From NCBI GenBank assembly GCA_964405375.1, contig CAYONQ010000022.1, forward strand, positions 1 through 33,330: a stretch of 33,330 nt of DNA, read 5' to 3'. Source of the DNA: CAYONQ01 sp964405375. Lineage in GTDB: Bacteria > Planctomycetota > Phycisphaerae > Sedimentisphaerales > Anaerobacaceae. A program made the position numbers and the translations under genes. Below are positions 23,700-33,250 of this stretch, one piece after another (position 1 is the first letter of the stretch; the number at the start of each line of letters is the position of its first letter). Under the pieces are notes generated by a model. That model saw nothing but the letters and a program-made list of their open reading frames with translations. It was not told the origin of the DNA and searched no databases.

Positions 23700-24450
23700 G
23701 GCCGTATACAGAATTTACCTGCAGCCGGCATTCTTGATATGTGCAGCAGTGCTTGCAATGGCCGGAGGTGGTATGTCGTTCGTAATAAAAAGTTTCGGCG
23801 TATACTTGAGCAAAGAACCGTTGCCATTGAGAAAATCCTTGGACCTTTTGGATGAAAATGGTTTAGCTCCGTATGAGGTGCTGTCAAAGGACAAAATTGA
23901 TAATGAACAGGTTCTCAAGGGACTTGGCACAGAAGATTATATTCAATGGCGACTGGAAGACACCGATGCGCCCGCCAGCAGTCCTGTTCGTTACTGCTTG
24001 TTGTTTATTACTTATTATGCTCTACCAGACAAGGTGCCGCATGTTCCGGAAGAATGCTATACGGGCAGCGGCTACCAGAGACTGTCATCCGATAGTGTGA
24101 CATTGACAATCAATGAAGACGGCATCGAGAAAGAAATTCCGGCAAGATTCCTTGTATTTGCCGCTACAGATTCCGCTCGGTGGATGAGCAGCGCAAAATT
24201 TCCAGTTCTGTATTTTTTCAGGGCCAACGAGGATTATGGAGACAGCAGAGAATATGTTCGATTGGCTCTCAATAAGAATATTTACGGCGAGCATTCGTAT
24301 TTTTGCAAAGTTGAGTGGAAGTTTTTTAATAGGAGATTTGGCGCACTAATTTACCCAACCAAAGAAGAAGCAATCAAAGCGAGCCGGAAACTTTTAGGTG
24401 TGATTTTGCCCGTTTTACAGAGGGAACATTGGCCTGCCGGCACCGGATAG
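23692..24450 (+). CDS. EpsI-family exosortase-associated protein (DUF3485)
   Basis: A 252-residue protein starting at the ATG at 23692 (GGAGG at 23683-23687), inside the last codons of the exosortase gene. It has one N-terminal hydrophobic segment ('FLICAAVLAMAGGGMSFVI') and then a periplasmic domain with the EpsI signature 'VPHVPEECYTGSGYQ' (His, Pro-Glu, Cys). EpsI proteins, separate or fused to the exosortase, are needed for exopolysaccharide production in some bacteria; their biochemical role is unknown. The tight overlap with the exosortase gene is the usual arrangement. The frame is open upstream to 23602, but that extension overlaps the exosortase coding sequence and lacks a ribosome site. 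Confidence 0.88.
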   Translation: MRKAVYRIYLQPAFLICAAVLAMAGGGMSFVIKSFGVYLSKEPLPLRKSLDLLDENGLAPYEVLSKDKIDNEQVLKGLGTEDYIQWRLEDTDAPASSPVRYCLLFITYYALPDKVPHVPEECYTGSGYQRLSSDSVTLTINEDGIEKEIPARFLVFAATDSARWMSSAKFPVLYFFRANEDYGDSREYVRLALNKNIYGEHSYFCKVEWKFFNRRFGALIYPTKEEAIKASRKLLGVILPVLQREHWPAGTG

Positions 24451-24610
24451 TTATAGCGCTCTCGTCTTGTGATAAATCGCTGACAGCCATCAAGCATCTT
24501 CGGTGGTTAGGACTTTGCAATGGGTTTCTTGATGGATAAAAAAAGCTGTATAGTATATGCTATGTATTATGTAGCTGAATGCTAAGCGTGAAATAAGGAA
24601 GGCAAAAGTT

Positions 24611-27600
24611 ATGGCAAAGAAAAGGTTGAATAAAAAGGTGGCGCTTATTGGGTCGGTAGTTTTCCTGCTTTTGGGGCTTGTGGCTGTAGGTGTGATTCTG
24701 CGACTGAGCCGAGACCCGGAAAAGCTTATCAAAGACGGCGATGCAGCTCTGCTTGAAAAAGATTATGACAGGGCCGCACGCAGCTATCTTAGAGCGCGCG
24801 CCTGGGCAAAGAGTGATTCGCTTAGAGTAGAGATACTATATAAACTTGCGGATGTCTTCCTTGAAGCTGACAAATGGAATAACGTGCTGGGGTGCTGGAA
24901 CGAAATAATTAGAATAGACTCGAAGAGTGTAAAAGCTCGGTTTGGTCGATTAAAGTATTTTTACATAATGGCTAATAGCGGTGCAGGTGGCGCCTGGCGA
25001 GAGGTCGCCTCACAGGCGTCGGAATTTATGGAGATGGCGGAGAATACCGACCTGCTCAACGAAGATACAGCCCAATGGGAATCCTTCGAGACGAGGGAAG
25101 ACACAGCCGACCCTAAACGATTGGGGCCGTACTTGTATATGCTCAGAGGCAGAGCCATCTTTGAAATGACCAAGATGGGAGCTATCACTGACCCCGATGA
25201 ATCGCTTGCTCAGGCAGTCGATGACTTACAGAAGGTGCGAGAACTTGAGCCGGCTAACGTTGATGTCTATTGGCACCTATCACAAACAGAAATCACAAAA
25301 GGGGATATTCTTGCTTCAAGGGGTAATCTTGAAGAGAAAGATAAGGCCGCAGAACAGGCCAACGAACTTTTGGAGCAGGCTGTTGAGGTCGCTGGTACCA
25401 ACGTAAGAGCACACGTTAATCTTTTGAGAATGAAGCCTTACTTCGCTCATATGACCACCAGAGACCAAGTCCGAGCTCTCGAGCCGGAATATTTGGAACT
25501 TGTGGATAAGTTCCCTTCGGATGCGAGGGCTTTTTCGGCATTAGCTACATTCTATATGCTGCTGGGCCATGAAGGGCTTGATAGGGCTATGGAGGCGATT
25601 GAAAAAGCAATTGAATTAGATAATGAAAATGTAACTTATGCAATAAGTGCGGCCAATTTGCACCATCGCAAATTCCGTATTTATGGACAAGCCCCGGAAC
25701 TTGATAAAGCGATAGAGACAGCCCAAAATGCGCTTACACTGCCAGCTGCGCAAGAGAAAGGCGGCCCATGGGGGATAATGAATAGAGCAAACAGAATCTT
25801 ACTGTATTCTTTTCTTGCGAACTGCTACATCGAGCAGGTAATCGAACCTCCTGAGGTAAAAACAGACTCGGAAACCCAACAATGGCTGACAAACGCTGAG
25901 CAAATGGTGCACGAAATTGAGCAGCTTCTTGGCAGTGGCGAAGACCCACGGCTTATTAAGTGGCAAGGAATGCTCGAGCTGGCAAAGGCTAAACTTGGAA
26001 AGGGAGATAGAAATACTGCTATCAGGAAATTATATGCAACTTATGAACAACTTAAGGCATCTGAACGGCGAGGACAAGGAACAGACCCGCAGCTTTCTTA
26101 TGCCCTTGCGAAGCTTTTTGAAGACACTGTCGAAGTCGGTGCGGTTACAGAATTCCTGACAAGCGCTCTGCTCGGAGGTGCTGCTTTGACTAATCCTGAA
26201 GCACTTCTGGATTATGCCGAGGTCTTCTTAAAGCTCAGAATTTGGCCCAGGACCATAAATAACATAGATACTTTTGAAAAGAACTTCGGGACTAACGACA
26301 GAAGCAAAGTGCTTCGTATCAGGGCTTATATTGGCGCCGGGCAGCTTGACCAGGCCGAAGAAGAATTGGCCAACATAGAGCTGGATGACCCGAATACAAT
26401 TAAACTCAACCTTGAACTGATACGGGCCAGGATTGGACGAGCTCAAGGGACTATGGTTCGCAAGCGAAGGGAAGAAAGTTTGGGTGTTATTTCACAATGG
26501 CTGTCGGAAGAAAGAGAAGATGAGGATGAGGCGCAGGTTACTCAAGCTACCGAGCAGTCCACTACGGCCGAATTGAAGGGCTACACAAACACCCTGGCTG
26601 AACTGGTGGAAAAGCTGCTGTCAATAGAGCCAAATTCCGTCGCCCAATTTTATGTGGTTACTGTTTGCAATAATTACATAACAGAGGGTGAAACGAACAA
26701 AGCCGAAGACTTGGTCAACCGATTTTTGGAATACTTCCCGGATGATATGACTGTTTTATTTTACAAAAAACTGCTTTCTGAACCCCAGCCCGACAGCGTT
26801 TCACAGCAAAGACGAAAGGAAATAGAAAAGGCTGCTATATTGGATGTTGCCGACCCGGTTCGCCGGTCCGTGGGGCTTGGGTTATTTTACGAGGGCAATA
26901 ACGAGCCGAATAATGCAATTGAAGAATTCAAAAAGGTCCTTGCGCCATTCTTGGGCGCCGGTGGTAACGCCGCCGGCCCGGACGATACCGCTTCGCAGGA
27001 ACCTGAAACAGAGGGTGGGAAGATAAAAGAGCCTCAAAAAACCGAAACACGAGATAAAGCATTTGGCGAACCGCAGCGCCTCGCTGCGAGATACCTTTTT
27101 GATATAGCACTTAGGACAGAGCATTGGCCACTGGCAGAGCAGGTCGTAGACCTCGCACAACGGGGAAATATAGACGACTGTGAAGGCAATTTCTTTGCCG
27201 CCCGACTTGCTTTTACTAAAGAGGAATATAAAAATGCACTGGCAAGGATAGATGAATGCCTCAGGCAAAGACCTGTCTTTTCTCGCGGCTTTATGTTGAA
27301 AAGTAATATCAATACGGTCCTCGGAAATGAACACGCCTCCATTGAAAACGCCCGTAAAGCCGCCGCCTTGAACCCTTTGGATGGGCTTATTGCAAAAGTA
27401 TTGGCAAACGCACTCTACCAACGTAATAAAAAGCTTGCTGATAACGTGTCATCCGACCAGATGATTGAAGCGAGAGACGCTCTGGATAGAGCGGCAGCGC
27501 TAAATCTGGGCGATTTGCAGTTACGTAGCTTCTACGCTGAATATATAAGCGAAACAGAGCCAATGAGGGCATTGGCGATTCGACAGTTTTTGCAAAAGAT

Positions 27601-29569
27601 GACCCCGAGCGTACGAAATGCTGTTCTGCTCGGGCAGCTGGCAACGAGGATAGCCCTTCAGCAAACGGATACGGAGCGAACAAATGCCCTGCTTGCCATC
27701 GCTGCCTCGTCTTTCGAGCAGGCAAAGGCCATAGACCCCCAAAACAGGCTTATGCTTAATAGCTATGCGGAATACTACCGGCGCATCGGCCAAGAAGAAA
27801 AAGCAGAAGAATTGCTGACACAATCTCAGGACAGAAGATTGCTGTGGAACCATTATCTGCAGAGTGGCCGATTGGACGAGGCCAAAGGAATTTTGGAGCA
27901 GTTGTATCAAGATGAGCCGAAAGACGCTGCCCTGCTCAGAGGTCTTTTACTTGTTACAGAGAGAACCGGTGATAGGCAAGCTGCAAAGAACTACTCCGAA
28001 GAACTTTTGACACTCGAAGATAGCATGCAAAACCGCCTTATTCAAATTCAGACCTTCCTTGATATCGGCCTTGTCAAAGAAGCTGAATACAAATTGCAAA
28101 GCTTCAGAGAAAAATTCCCCGACGAACCCAGGGCACTGCTGCTTGACGCCTGGCTGACAATGAGACAGGGACAGCTGGAAAAGGCCTTGGAACTGGCAAA
28201 CCGAAGTCTTGAGGCCGAACAAAACGAGCCACGAGCCTGGCGACTAAGAGGTGAAATAAACCGTTTGATGGCAAACTACGACCAGGCAATCATTGACCTT
28301 AAAAGGAGTAAGTCGTTGTCAGACGAACCCAACACCCGACTTTCTCTGGCGAGGTCTTACATCCGAGCAGGACGGGTTGAGGACGCTATTACAGAACTCA
28401 AAAGCACTATCGAAAACCCACGGGCGCCTATGGAAGCCGGTATGTTGCTTGAACAGGTTTACAAACAGCTTGGCAGAAGAGAAGCGTTGATAAAATTCTA
28501 TAGGGACGTGTTGGAGAAGTATCCTGATAATTTACTGTGGCACACCCGAGCTGCCGATTTTGCCTTTGAAACCGGGGATTTTGCCAGCGCTGAGCAATTG
28601 TACGGACTGGCGTGGCAAAAAGGACTCAGAGATGGAAGAGCTGACCCGGGGGCCCTAGATGGATATTTGAACGCACTATTATCATCCAGAAAATTGAATA
28701 AGGTATTCAAAGAAGCTGCAAACTATGTGGACACCGATTTCGCCCCAATAGCTTATATGAGAATGGCTGAAGCGAAGATGAAGCTGGGAGATAGAACAGA
28801 CGCCATACAGTATTGCAGGAAAGCAATCGATAAAGCCGATACAGATGAAAATCTTGTGTTTAGTATCTTGCAAAGGATGCGAGACCTACTCGGACAGAAA
28901 GAAGTCGTAAAATATTGTGATGAAAGACTCAGAACGGCTCCAAACTCACTCGCTGCCAATTATACTATGTTTAATTTGGCTAATATTAACGGACAATACA
29001 ACAAGGCAATACAGTATATTGACAGATGCCTGGAGATAATTCAACCAAATAGCCCGCTTAAGGCCGATTATACGCTGAGTAAAGCAAGGGTCTTAAACGC
29101 AGCTTATAGTAAAACTTCCGATAAAAATTATCTCCAACAGGCTATCTCTACATACGAAAGTCTATTGGATAAAATGCCGAATAATACCACTGTCTTAAAT
29201 AACTTGGCTTACATGATGGCAGAAAATAATGAAAGACCGGCCGATGCGCTCAAATATGCCAAACGTGCTTACCAGACAAGGCCGAATGACCCCGGATTGA
29301 TGGACACTTATGCGTATGCCTTGTATAGAAACGATGGATTCGACAAAGCTGCCGAGCTGGCGCAATCTGCTTTACAGCAATTTGAACAGCGTGAAATCTC
29401 GGTACCGGCAGATGTATATGAGCATTTAGGTATGATAAAGGAAAAACTTGGATTAGGTAATGAGGCTGTCGCTGCTTATAAACAGGCCTTAGAAGCAGGG
29501 CAAAATAAGCTTTCAGAAGCAGCCATGCAACGAATTGAGGCGTCTATCGAACGTGTTTCGCAGCGGTGA
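24611..29569 (+). CDS. Giant membrane-anchored TPR-repeat protein of the exosortase/EPS locus
   Basis: A 1652-residue protein. A basic N-terminus ('AKKRLNKK') and one transmembrane helix (about 10-31) predict an inner-membrane signal anchor with the rest in the periplasm. Nearly all of the remainder is helical repeat of TPR type. Clear units include 'EKLIKDGDAALLEKDYDRAARSYLRAR' near the start, 'RAMEAIEKAIELDNENVTYAISAAN', 'ALELANRSLEAEQNEPRAWRLRGEINRLMANYDQAIIDLKRS', and at the C-terminus 'TVLNNLAYMMAENNERPADALKYAKRAYQTRPNDPGLMDTYAYALYRN' and 'EHLGMIKEKLGLGNEAVAAYKQALEAG'. Two acidic, low-complexity linkers interrupt the array (about nucleotides 26508-26570 and 26955-27050). TPR proteins in polymer-secretion systems (BcsC, AlgK, PgaA, and PrsT in PEP-CTERM loci) scaffold the secretion complex, so a scaffold role is likely. 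This one has no C-terminal barrel. It lies 160 bp after EpsI and 29 bp before the Wzc-like gene. Confidence 0.8.
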   Translation: MAKKRLNKKVALIGSVVFLLLGLVAVGVILRLSRDPEKLIKDGDAALLEKDYDRAARSYLRARAWAKSDSLRVEILYKLADVFLEADKWNNVLGCWNEIIRIDSKSVKARFGRLKYFYIMANSGAGGAWREVASQASEFMEMAENTDLLNEDTAQWESFETREDTADPKRLGPYLYMLRGRAIFEMTKMGAITDPDESLAQAVDDLQKVRELEPANVDVYWHLSQTEITKGDILASRGNLEEKDKAAEQANELLEQAVEVAGTNVRAHVNLLRMKPYFAHMTTRDQVRALEPEYLELVDKFPSDARAFSALATFYMLLGHEGLDRAMEAIEKAIELDNENVTYAISAANLHHRKFRIYGQAPELDKAIETAQNALTLPAAQEKGGPWGIMNRANRILLYSFLANCYIEQVIEPPEVKTDSETQQWLTNAEQMVHEIEQLLGSGEDPRLIKWQGMLELAKAKLGKGDRNTAIRKLYATYEQLKASERRGQGTDPQLSYALAKLFEDTVEVGAVTEFLTSALLGGAALTNPEALLDYAEVFLKLRIWPRTINNIDTFEKNFGTNDRSKVLRIRAYIGAGQLDQAEEELANIELDDPNTIKLNLELIRARIGRAQGTMVRKRREESLGVISQWLSEEREDEDEAQVTQATEQSTTAELKGYTNTLAELVEKLLSIEPNSVAQFYVVTVCNNYITEGETNKAEDLVNRFLEYFPDDMTVLFYKKLLSEPQPDSVSQQRRKEIEKAAILDVADPVRRSVGLGLFYEGNNEPNNAIEEFKKVLAPFLGAGGNAAGPDDTASQEPETEGGKIKEPQKTETRDKAFGEPQRLAARYLFDIALRTEHWPLAEQVVDLAQRGNIDDCEGNFFAARLAFTKEEYKNALARIDECLRQRPVFSRGFMLKSNINTVLGNEHASIENARKAAALNPLDGLIAKVLANALYQRNKKLADNVSSDQMIEARDALDRAAALNLGDLQLRSFYAEYISETEPMRALAIRQFLQKMTPSVRNAVLLGQLATRIALQQTDTERTNALLAIAASSFEQAKAIDPQNRLMLNSYAEYYRRIGQEEKAEELLTQSQDRRLLWNHYLQSGRLDEAKGILEQLYQDEPKDAALLRGLLLVTERTGDRQAAKNYSEELLTLEDSMQNRLIQIQTFLDIGLVKEAEYKLQSFREKFPDEPRALLLDAWLTMRQGQLEKALELANRSLEAEQNEPRAWRLRGEINRLMANYDQAIIDLKRSKSLSDEPNTRLSLARSYIRAGRVEDAITELKSTIENPRAPMEAGMLLEQVYKQLGRREALIKFYRDVLEKYPDNLLWHTRAADFAFETGDFASAEQLYGLAWQKGLRDGRADPGALDGYLNALLSSRKLNKVFKEAANYVDTDFAPIAYMRMAEAKMKLGDRTDAIQYCRKAIDKADTDENLVFSILQRMRDLLGQKEVVKYCDERLRTAPNSLAANYTMFNLANINGQYNKAIQYIDRCLEIIQPNSPLKADYTLSKARVLNAAYSKTSDKNYLQQAISTYESLLDKMPNNTTVLNNLAYMMAENNERPADALKYAKRAYQTRPNDPGLMDTYAYALYRNDGFDKAAELAQSALQQFEQREISVPADVYEHLGMIKEKLGLGNEAVAAYKQALEAGQNKLSEAAMQRIEASIERVSQR

Positions 29570-29598
29570 TCTACGAAGCAGTGCGAGAGACGAAATAA

Positions 29599-31827
29599 AT
29601 GGTAGAACAAGGACAAACTCAAAAGATTATGAATAGAACAGCAGCCCCGGCTGGACCAAGACCGGCTGCTGCCGCAACGCTGACGCCGAAGGAAGTTTTT
29701 GGGATGTTGCGGCGGCATATATTGTTGATAGTTTCTCTGACCACGCTGGGTTTTATGCTCAGTGGCGCAGCATGGTATTTCTTGAGAATGTATTTCCCAA
29801 AATATACCGCCAGAACCTTTATTAAGGTCCTGCCCCCTATAGAAAAGAACCCTATGGCCATCGGAGGTGCTCAGGTGGCAAAGGATATTACATATGGTTA
29901 TCGATTATCAATGGTTAGTCTTATGACCCAGCAGAGCAGCCTGAGAACTTTGATTGACAGGGACAAAATTCAAGAAACTGAGTGGTTCAAACACTTCGGG
30001 GACATTAAAAGTGAAAGCATTATAAAGGCCTTTAAGAATTTGAAGAGATATTTTGGTGCTCATGCCCAAAGGGATGGTGATTATATTGTAGTGTCGATGA
30101 CCTGCGGCAATAGAACAGAAGCAGCGCTGATAGTGAACGAGATGGTGGAATTGTTTCTTCAGTCTCAGGGAAGTGCAAAGAGGGAAGACGTCGCTGATAA
30201 GCTGGCAAGGCTTGAAGACCAGCGGCTTCGAGTTCAGCGAGATTTAAATGCAGCCGAAGATGCTTTGGATGAAGTTCGCAGGAGATGGGGCTTTGCTGGC
30301 CTTGAGCAGCAGATTTTCCGCCCTACAATCACCGAGAAACTGAGGGTCTTGGAGCTTGGCCAAGACGAGCTTGTTATGCAAATAAAAGATGTTCAAACGA
30401 GCATAGAAACGCTTAGGAGACAGGCCATAGGACCCATCGATGAACAGATACAGGTCCAACGTCAGATAGAAAACGACCCCATTATGCTTAATCTTGCCCA
30501 GCAGCTTGCTTCCCTGCAGGCGGCACTTGCAAGCAGACTTACAAAATTTGGCGAAAACCACAGAGTAGTGCGCGAAATGCAGGAACTGATAAATGCAACC
30601 AAGGACGAAAGACGATTCAGAAGAGAGGAAATTGCGGAACTGGTCCGGCAGGCAAACCTTAAAAATGCACAGGATGGTTTGGTTGTGCTGCAAGCCAGGC
30701 TTGAAGAATTAGAAAGGATGCGCCAGGAAACCGCAGCAAAAGAAAGAGAGCTTGATGCAGCCCGCGTGCAATACTCGCAGCGAGTGGCTATAAGAAACGA
30801 GAGAAGAAACATGCTCGATTCGATAAAAAGACAGATAGATGCCTACAAGATAGTGCACGACGACCCGGAAACTCCTAAGGTGCAGTTTGCCGGATATGCG
30901 CCAGAGCCGATGGAAATAAGCTCTCCCAAGTGGAAGATTTATTTCCCTACCGGAACGATGCTCGGCTTTATGGCCGGCGTAGGCCTTGTATTCCTTATCG
31001 AAGTGCTAAATGACCTCGTGCGGACACCCAGAGATGTGGCTCGATTTCTGCGAATTCCGCTTTTGGGTGTTATTCCAGATGCCGCCGAGGATGAACAGGC
31101 CCAGGATGTTGAGCTCTGCCATGTTGTTCGTCAGGCGCCATATTCTATCATAAGCGAATCCTACAGGCGGCTCATGACCAATCTAAAGCTGTCCAGTTCC
31201 GCACAATCCGCCCGGGCGTTGCTTGTTACCAGCGGCGCTGCAGGGGACGGAAAAACCGCTGTAGCGGTTAATCTTGCAACGACCTTGGTTGCCGAAAATA
31301 AAAAAGTGCTGCTTATAGATGCCAATTTCAGGCGACCGAGTTTACACTCGATTTTCCCACAGCCACAGCCCGAACAGTCCGAGTTTGGGTTAAGCACACT
31401 GCTTGCCGGGCTGTGTGGTTACCAGGAGATTATAAGACCCGGTGGCATTGAGGGACTGTCTTTAATCGAGGCGGGGCCGCTGCCTCCAAATCCGGCGGAG
31501 CTGCTTGGCGGCGAGCTTATGGAACAGTTGATTAAACGACAGCGAGAGAGCTACGATTATGTTATAGTTGATGGCCCGCCGGTGCTGCTGGTAAGTGACG
31601 CCAAAGTGTTAGCGAGACTTGTTGACGGCACAGTCCTGGTCTTCAACGCCGCTGCCACAAAAAGAGGCGCCGCCATCAGAACCATTCGCGAGCTGAGAGA
31701 GGTGGACGCCACAATAATAGGATGTGTCCTCTTGGCCGTAAGGGCTATGAAAGGCGGATATTTCCACGAGCAGTTCAAGTCTTATCAAAAATACCAGGAA
31801 CTCCAGCTTGCCGGCGCAGCAGTTTAG
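29599..31827 (+). CDS. Wzc-like polysaccharide chain-length regulator / BY-kinase
   Basis: A 742-residue inner-membrane tyrosine autokinase that controls length and export of exopolysaccharide together with the Wza-like protein. A Wzz domain with TM1 (about 41-64) leads into a long periplasmic coiled coil (about 195-420), TM2 (447-468), and a cytoplasmic BY-kinase domain: Walker A 'SGAAGDGKT' (545-553), Walker A' 'VLLIDANFRRP' (570-580) and Walker B 'VIVDGPP' (655-661). The C-terminal tail has Tyr721, Tyr729 and Tyr732 ('GGYFHEQFKSYQKY'), a short version of the Tyr cluster that is autophosphorylated in Wzc. No cognate Wzb-type phosphatase is in the window. It is the last gene before a strong terminator. 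Confidence 0.93.
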   Translation: MVEQGQTQKIMNRTAAPAGPRPAAAATLTPKEVFGMLRRHILLIVSLTTLGFMLSGAAWYFLRMYFPKYTARTFIKVLPPIEKNPMAIGGAQVAKDITYGYRLSMVSLMTQQSSLRTLIDRDKIQETEWFKHFGDIKSESIIKAFKNLKRYFGAHAQRDGDYIVVSMTCGNRTEAALIVNEMVELFLQSQGSAKREDVADKLARLEDQRLRVQRDLNAAEDALDEVRRRWGFAGLEQQIFRPTITEKLRVLELGQDELVMQIKDVQTSIETLRRQAIGPIDEQIQVQRQIENDPIMLNLAQQLASLQAALASRLTKFGENHRVVREMQELINATKDERRFRREEIAELVRQANLKNAQDGLVVLQARLEELERMRQETAAKERELDAARVQYSQRVAIRNERRNMLDSIKRQIDAYKIVHDDPETPKVQFAGYAPEPMEISSPKWKIYFPTGTMLGFMAGVGLVFLIEVLNDLVRTPRDVARFLRIPLLGVIPDAAEDEQAQDVELCHVVRQAPYSIISESYRRLMTNLKLSSSAQSARALLVTSGAAGDGKTAVAVNLATTLVAENKKVLLIDANFRRPSLHSIFPQPQPEQSEFGLSTLLAGLCGYQEIIRPGGIEGLSLIEAGPLPPNPAELLGGELMEQLIKRQRESYDYVIVDGPPVLLVSDAKVLARLVDGTVLVFNAAATKRGAAIRTIRELREVDATIIGCVLLAVRAMKGGYFHEQFKSYQKYQELQLAGAAV

Positions 31828-31869
31828 CTGAAAACGGCGCCTGACGGCGCTCCCATTTTTCAGCTTTTT
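31827..31869 (+). terminator. Intrinsic terminator of the exopolysaccharide operon
   Basis: GCTGAAAA pairs with TTTTCAGC around an inner GGCGCC/GGCGCT stem (TGAC loop), followed directly by TTTTT. It starts at the last base of the Wzc stop codon. Confidence 0.7.
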
Positions 31870-31884
31870 GCAAGATGGTTCGCT

Positions 31885-32017
31885 TAATTACTCAAACTGA
31901 CCGATTTGTAGCAAATGTTAAATGTAAGTCGATTTTTGACAATACATTCCGCAATTTTGCGCTTTGCACTTTGATTTTTACATTTTCAAACTGGCCATAG
32001 GTCAGTTTGAGTTAATT
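31885..32017. mobile_element. MITE-like non-coding element, copy 2
   Basis: A 123-bp element (31890-32012) has the same ends as the copy at 3911-4059 (one mismatch in the 16-bp inverted repeat) and is flanked by a different 5-bp direct repeat, TAATT (31885-31889, 32013-32017). It lacks the 26-bp GC-rich hairpin of copy 1. Its right-end hairpin is kept: the one substitution there (C to A) lies in the loop. It sits 15 bases after the exopolysaccharide terminator and 36 bases before the epimerase start, and contains a TTGACA (31936-31941) without a good -10 partner. Confidence 0.8.
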
Positions 32018-32053
32018 ACCATACGAAAAAGCTATTTCTGAAAGGTCGCTTCT

Positions 32054-32992
32054 ATGGAGAAATTCTTAGTAACCGGAGGGGCCGGCTTTATCGGCTCGAA
32101 CATCTGCAGCAAACTCGTCTCGCAGCGCTGTTTCGTAAGGGTCATCGACAACCTGCTCACCGGCAAAAAGAGCAATCTGTCCGGCATCATAGAAAAAATC
32201 GAATTTATAGAGGCCGATATGGGAGATGAGAAAATCGCCCGGTCGGCTATGAAAAATATCGATGTCGTTTTGCACCAGGGCGCATTGCCCTCGGTGCCGC
32301 GAAGCATCGACGACCCCGCCGCCACTCACGCACATTGCCTCGACGCTACTTTCACACTCCTTTTAGCGGCCCGTGACGCCGGCGTAAAGCGATTCGTTTA
32401 CGCCGCCAGCTCTTCAGCTTACGGCGACACACCCACTTTACCGAAGGTCGAGACGATGCCCGCCAACCCCCTTTCACCTTACGCAGCCGCCAAGCTTGCC
32501 GGCGAGTATTATGCTAAGGTCTTTTACAATGTTTTTGGCCTTGAGACCATTTCGCTGCGATATTTTAACGTCTTTGGCCCGCACCAGGACCCCACCAGCC
32601 AGTACGCCGCCGCAATACCTGCCTTCGTAACCGCCATATTAAAGGATGAACCACCAACTGTCTTTGGTGACGGCCAGCAGAGCCGCGATTTCACCTACGT
32701 TGACAACGTCGTCGACGCCAACCTGCTCGCCGCACGAGCGAAGCACACCGCAGGCGAGGTCCTGAACATCGCCTGCGGACAGGCCGTAACCGTAAATGAG
32801 ACTATTAGTATAATCAACGAGCTGCTCGATAAAGACATTAAGCCGCTCTACACCGACCCTCGTCCCGGCGATGTTAAGCACTCCCTCGCTGACACATCCC
32901 TCGCCGAAAAAACTATCAACTACAAACCAACCATCCCCTTCAAAAAAGGCCTCGAACTGGCAATAGACTGGTACAGGGACAATTTGCTGTAA
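32054..32992 (+). CDS. NAD-dependent UDP-hexose (GlcNAc/Glc) 4-epimerase-like SDR
   Basis: A 312-residue extended SDR protein. The N-terminal Rossmann motif is 'VTGGAGFIGSN' (6-16); 'DNLLTGKKSNL' (32-42) binds the cofactor ribose; the catalytic set is the Ser cluster 119-121 ('AASSSAYGD') with Tyr143-x3-Lys147 ('SPYAAAKLAGE'). 'VLHQGALPSVPRSIDDP' and 'SLRYFNVFGPHQDP' closely resemble WbpP-type UDP-GlcNAc 4-epimerases, which make UDP-GalNAc precursors for surface polysaccharide; UDP-glucose 4-epimerase is the alternative. It would supply a sugar nucleotide to the adjacent exopolysaccharide system, though a terminator and a mobile element separate them. The ATG is preceded by GAAAGG. Confidence 0.88.
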   Translation: MEKFLVTGGAGFIGSNICSKLVSQRCFVRVIDNLLTGKKSNLSGIIEKIEFIEADMGDEKIARSAMKNIDVVLHQGALPSVPRSIDDPAATHAHCLDATFTLLLAARDAGVKRFVYAASSSAYGDTPTLPKVETMPANPLSPYAAAKLAGEYYAKVFYNVFGLETISLRYFNVFGPHQDPTSQYAAAIPAFVTAILKDEPPTVFGDGQQSRDFTYVDNVVDANLLAARAKHTAGEVLNIACGQAVTVNETISIINELLDKDIKPLYTDPRPGDVKHSLADTSLAEKTINYKPTIPFKKGLELAIDWYRDNLL

Positions 32993-32998
32993 GTATAT

Positions 32999-33014
32999 CC
33001 CCGCGCAGGCGGGG
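32999..33014. repeat. GC-rich hairpin repeat (CCCCGC-GCAG-GCGGGG)
   Basis: A 6-bp GC stem with GCAG loop directly after the epimerase stop, followed by 'ACCCAGTCTCC'. It belongs to the widespread dispersed repeats whose minus-strand translation reads 'WVPACAGI' (compare 'WIPACAGMT'). It may also act as the terminator of the epimerase gene. Confidence 0.55.
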
Positions 33015-33061
33015 ACCCAGTCTCCTTTCCCAATCATCATTCATCAATAATAAATTGCAGG

Positions 33062-33096
33062 GTCATTGCGAGGCCTTTAGGCCGTGGCAATCTCAA
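33062..33096. repeat. REP-like palindrome (GTCATTGCGAG...GCAATCTC)
   Basis: ATTGC/GCAAT and GGCC/GGCC pair around a TTTA loop. This 'GTCATTGCGAG ... GCAATCTC' form is a common dispersed repeat in many bacterial genomes (recalled, not searched). Confidence 0.55.
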
Positions 33097-33224
33097 CCAC
33101 TCAATAGAAAAACGAAAATCGCAAATCGTCAATCGAAAATAACAAATTGCCTCTGCCGGGGGTTACTGCTGAAAATAAACTTCACACCCTTATGGAGGGG
33201 ACAAAGGGCCCCCCCCTGCACTTG

Positions 33225-33250
33225 TCCGCCGAAGTCTCGGCAAAGGCGGA
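33225..33250. repeat. TCCGCC/GGCGGA hairpin repeat
   Basis: A third palindromic unit (6-bp stem, 14-nt loop) in the non-coding stretch after the epimerase. The rest of 33015-33330 shows no gene I can support. Confidence 0.4.

Noticed and set aside
32639..33040. A 133-residue minus-strand frame overlapping the epimerase, starting 'MIGKGDWVPACAGIY'
   Set aside because: The N-terminus is the translated dispersed hairpin repeat and the remainder is antisense to the epimerase.
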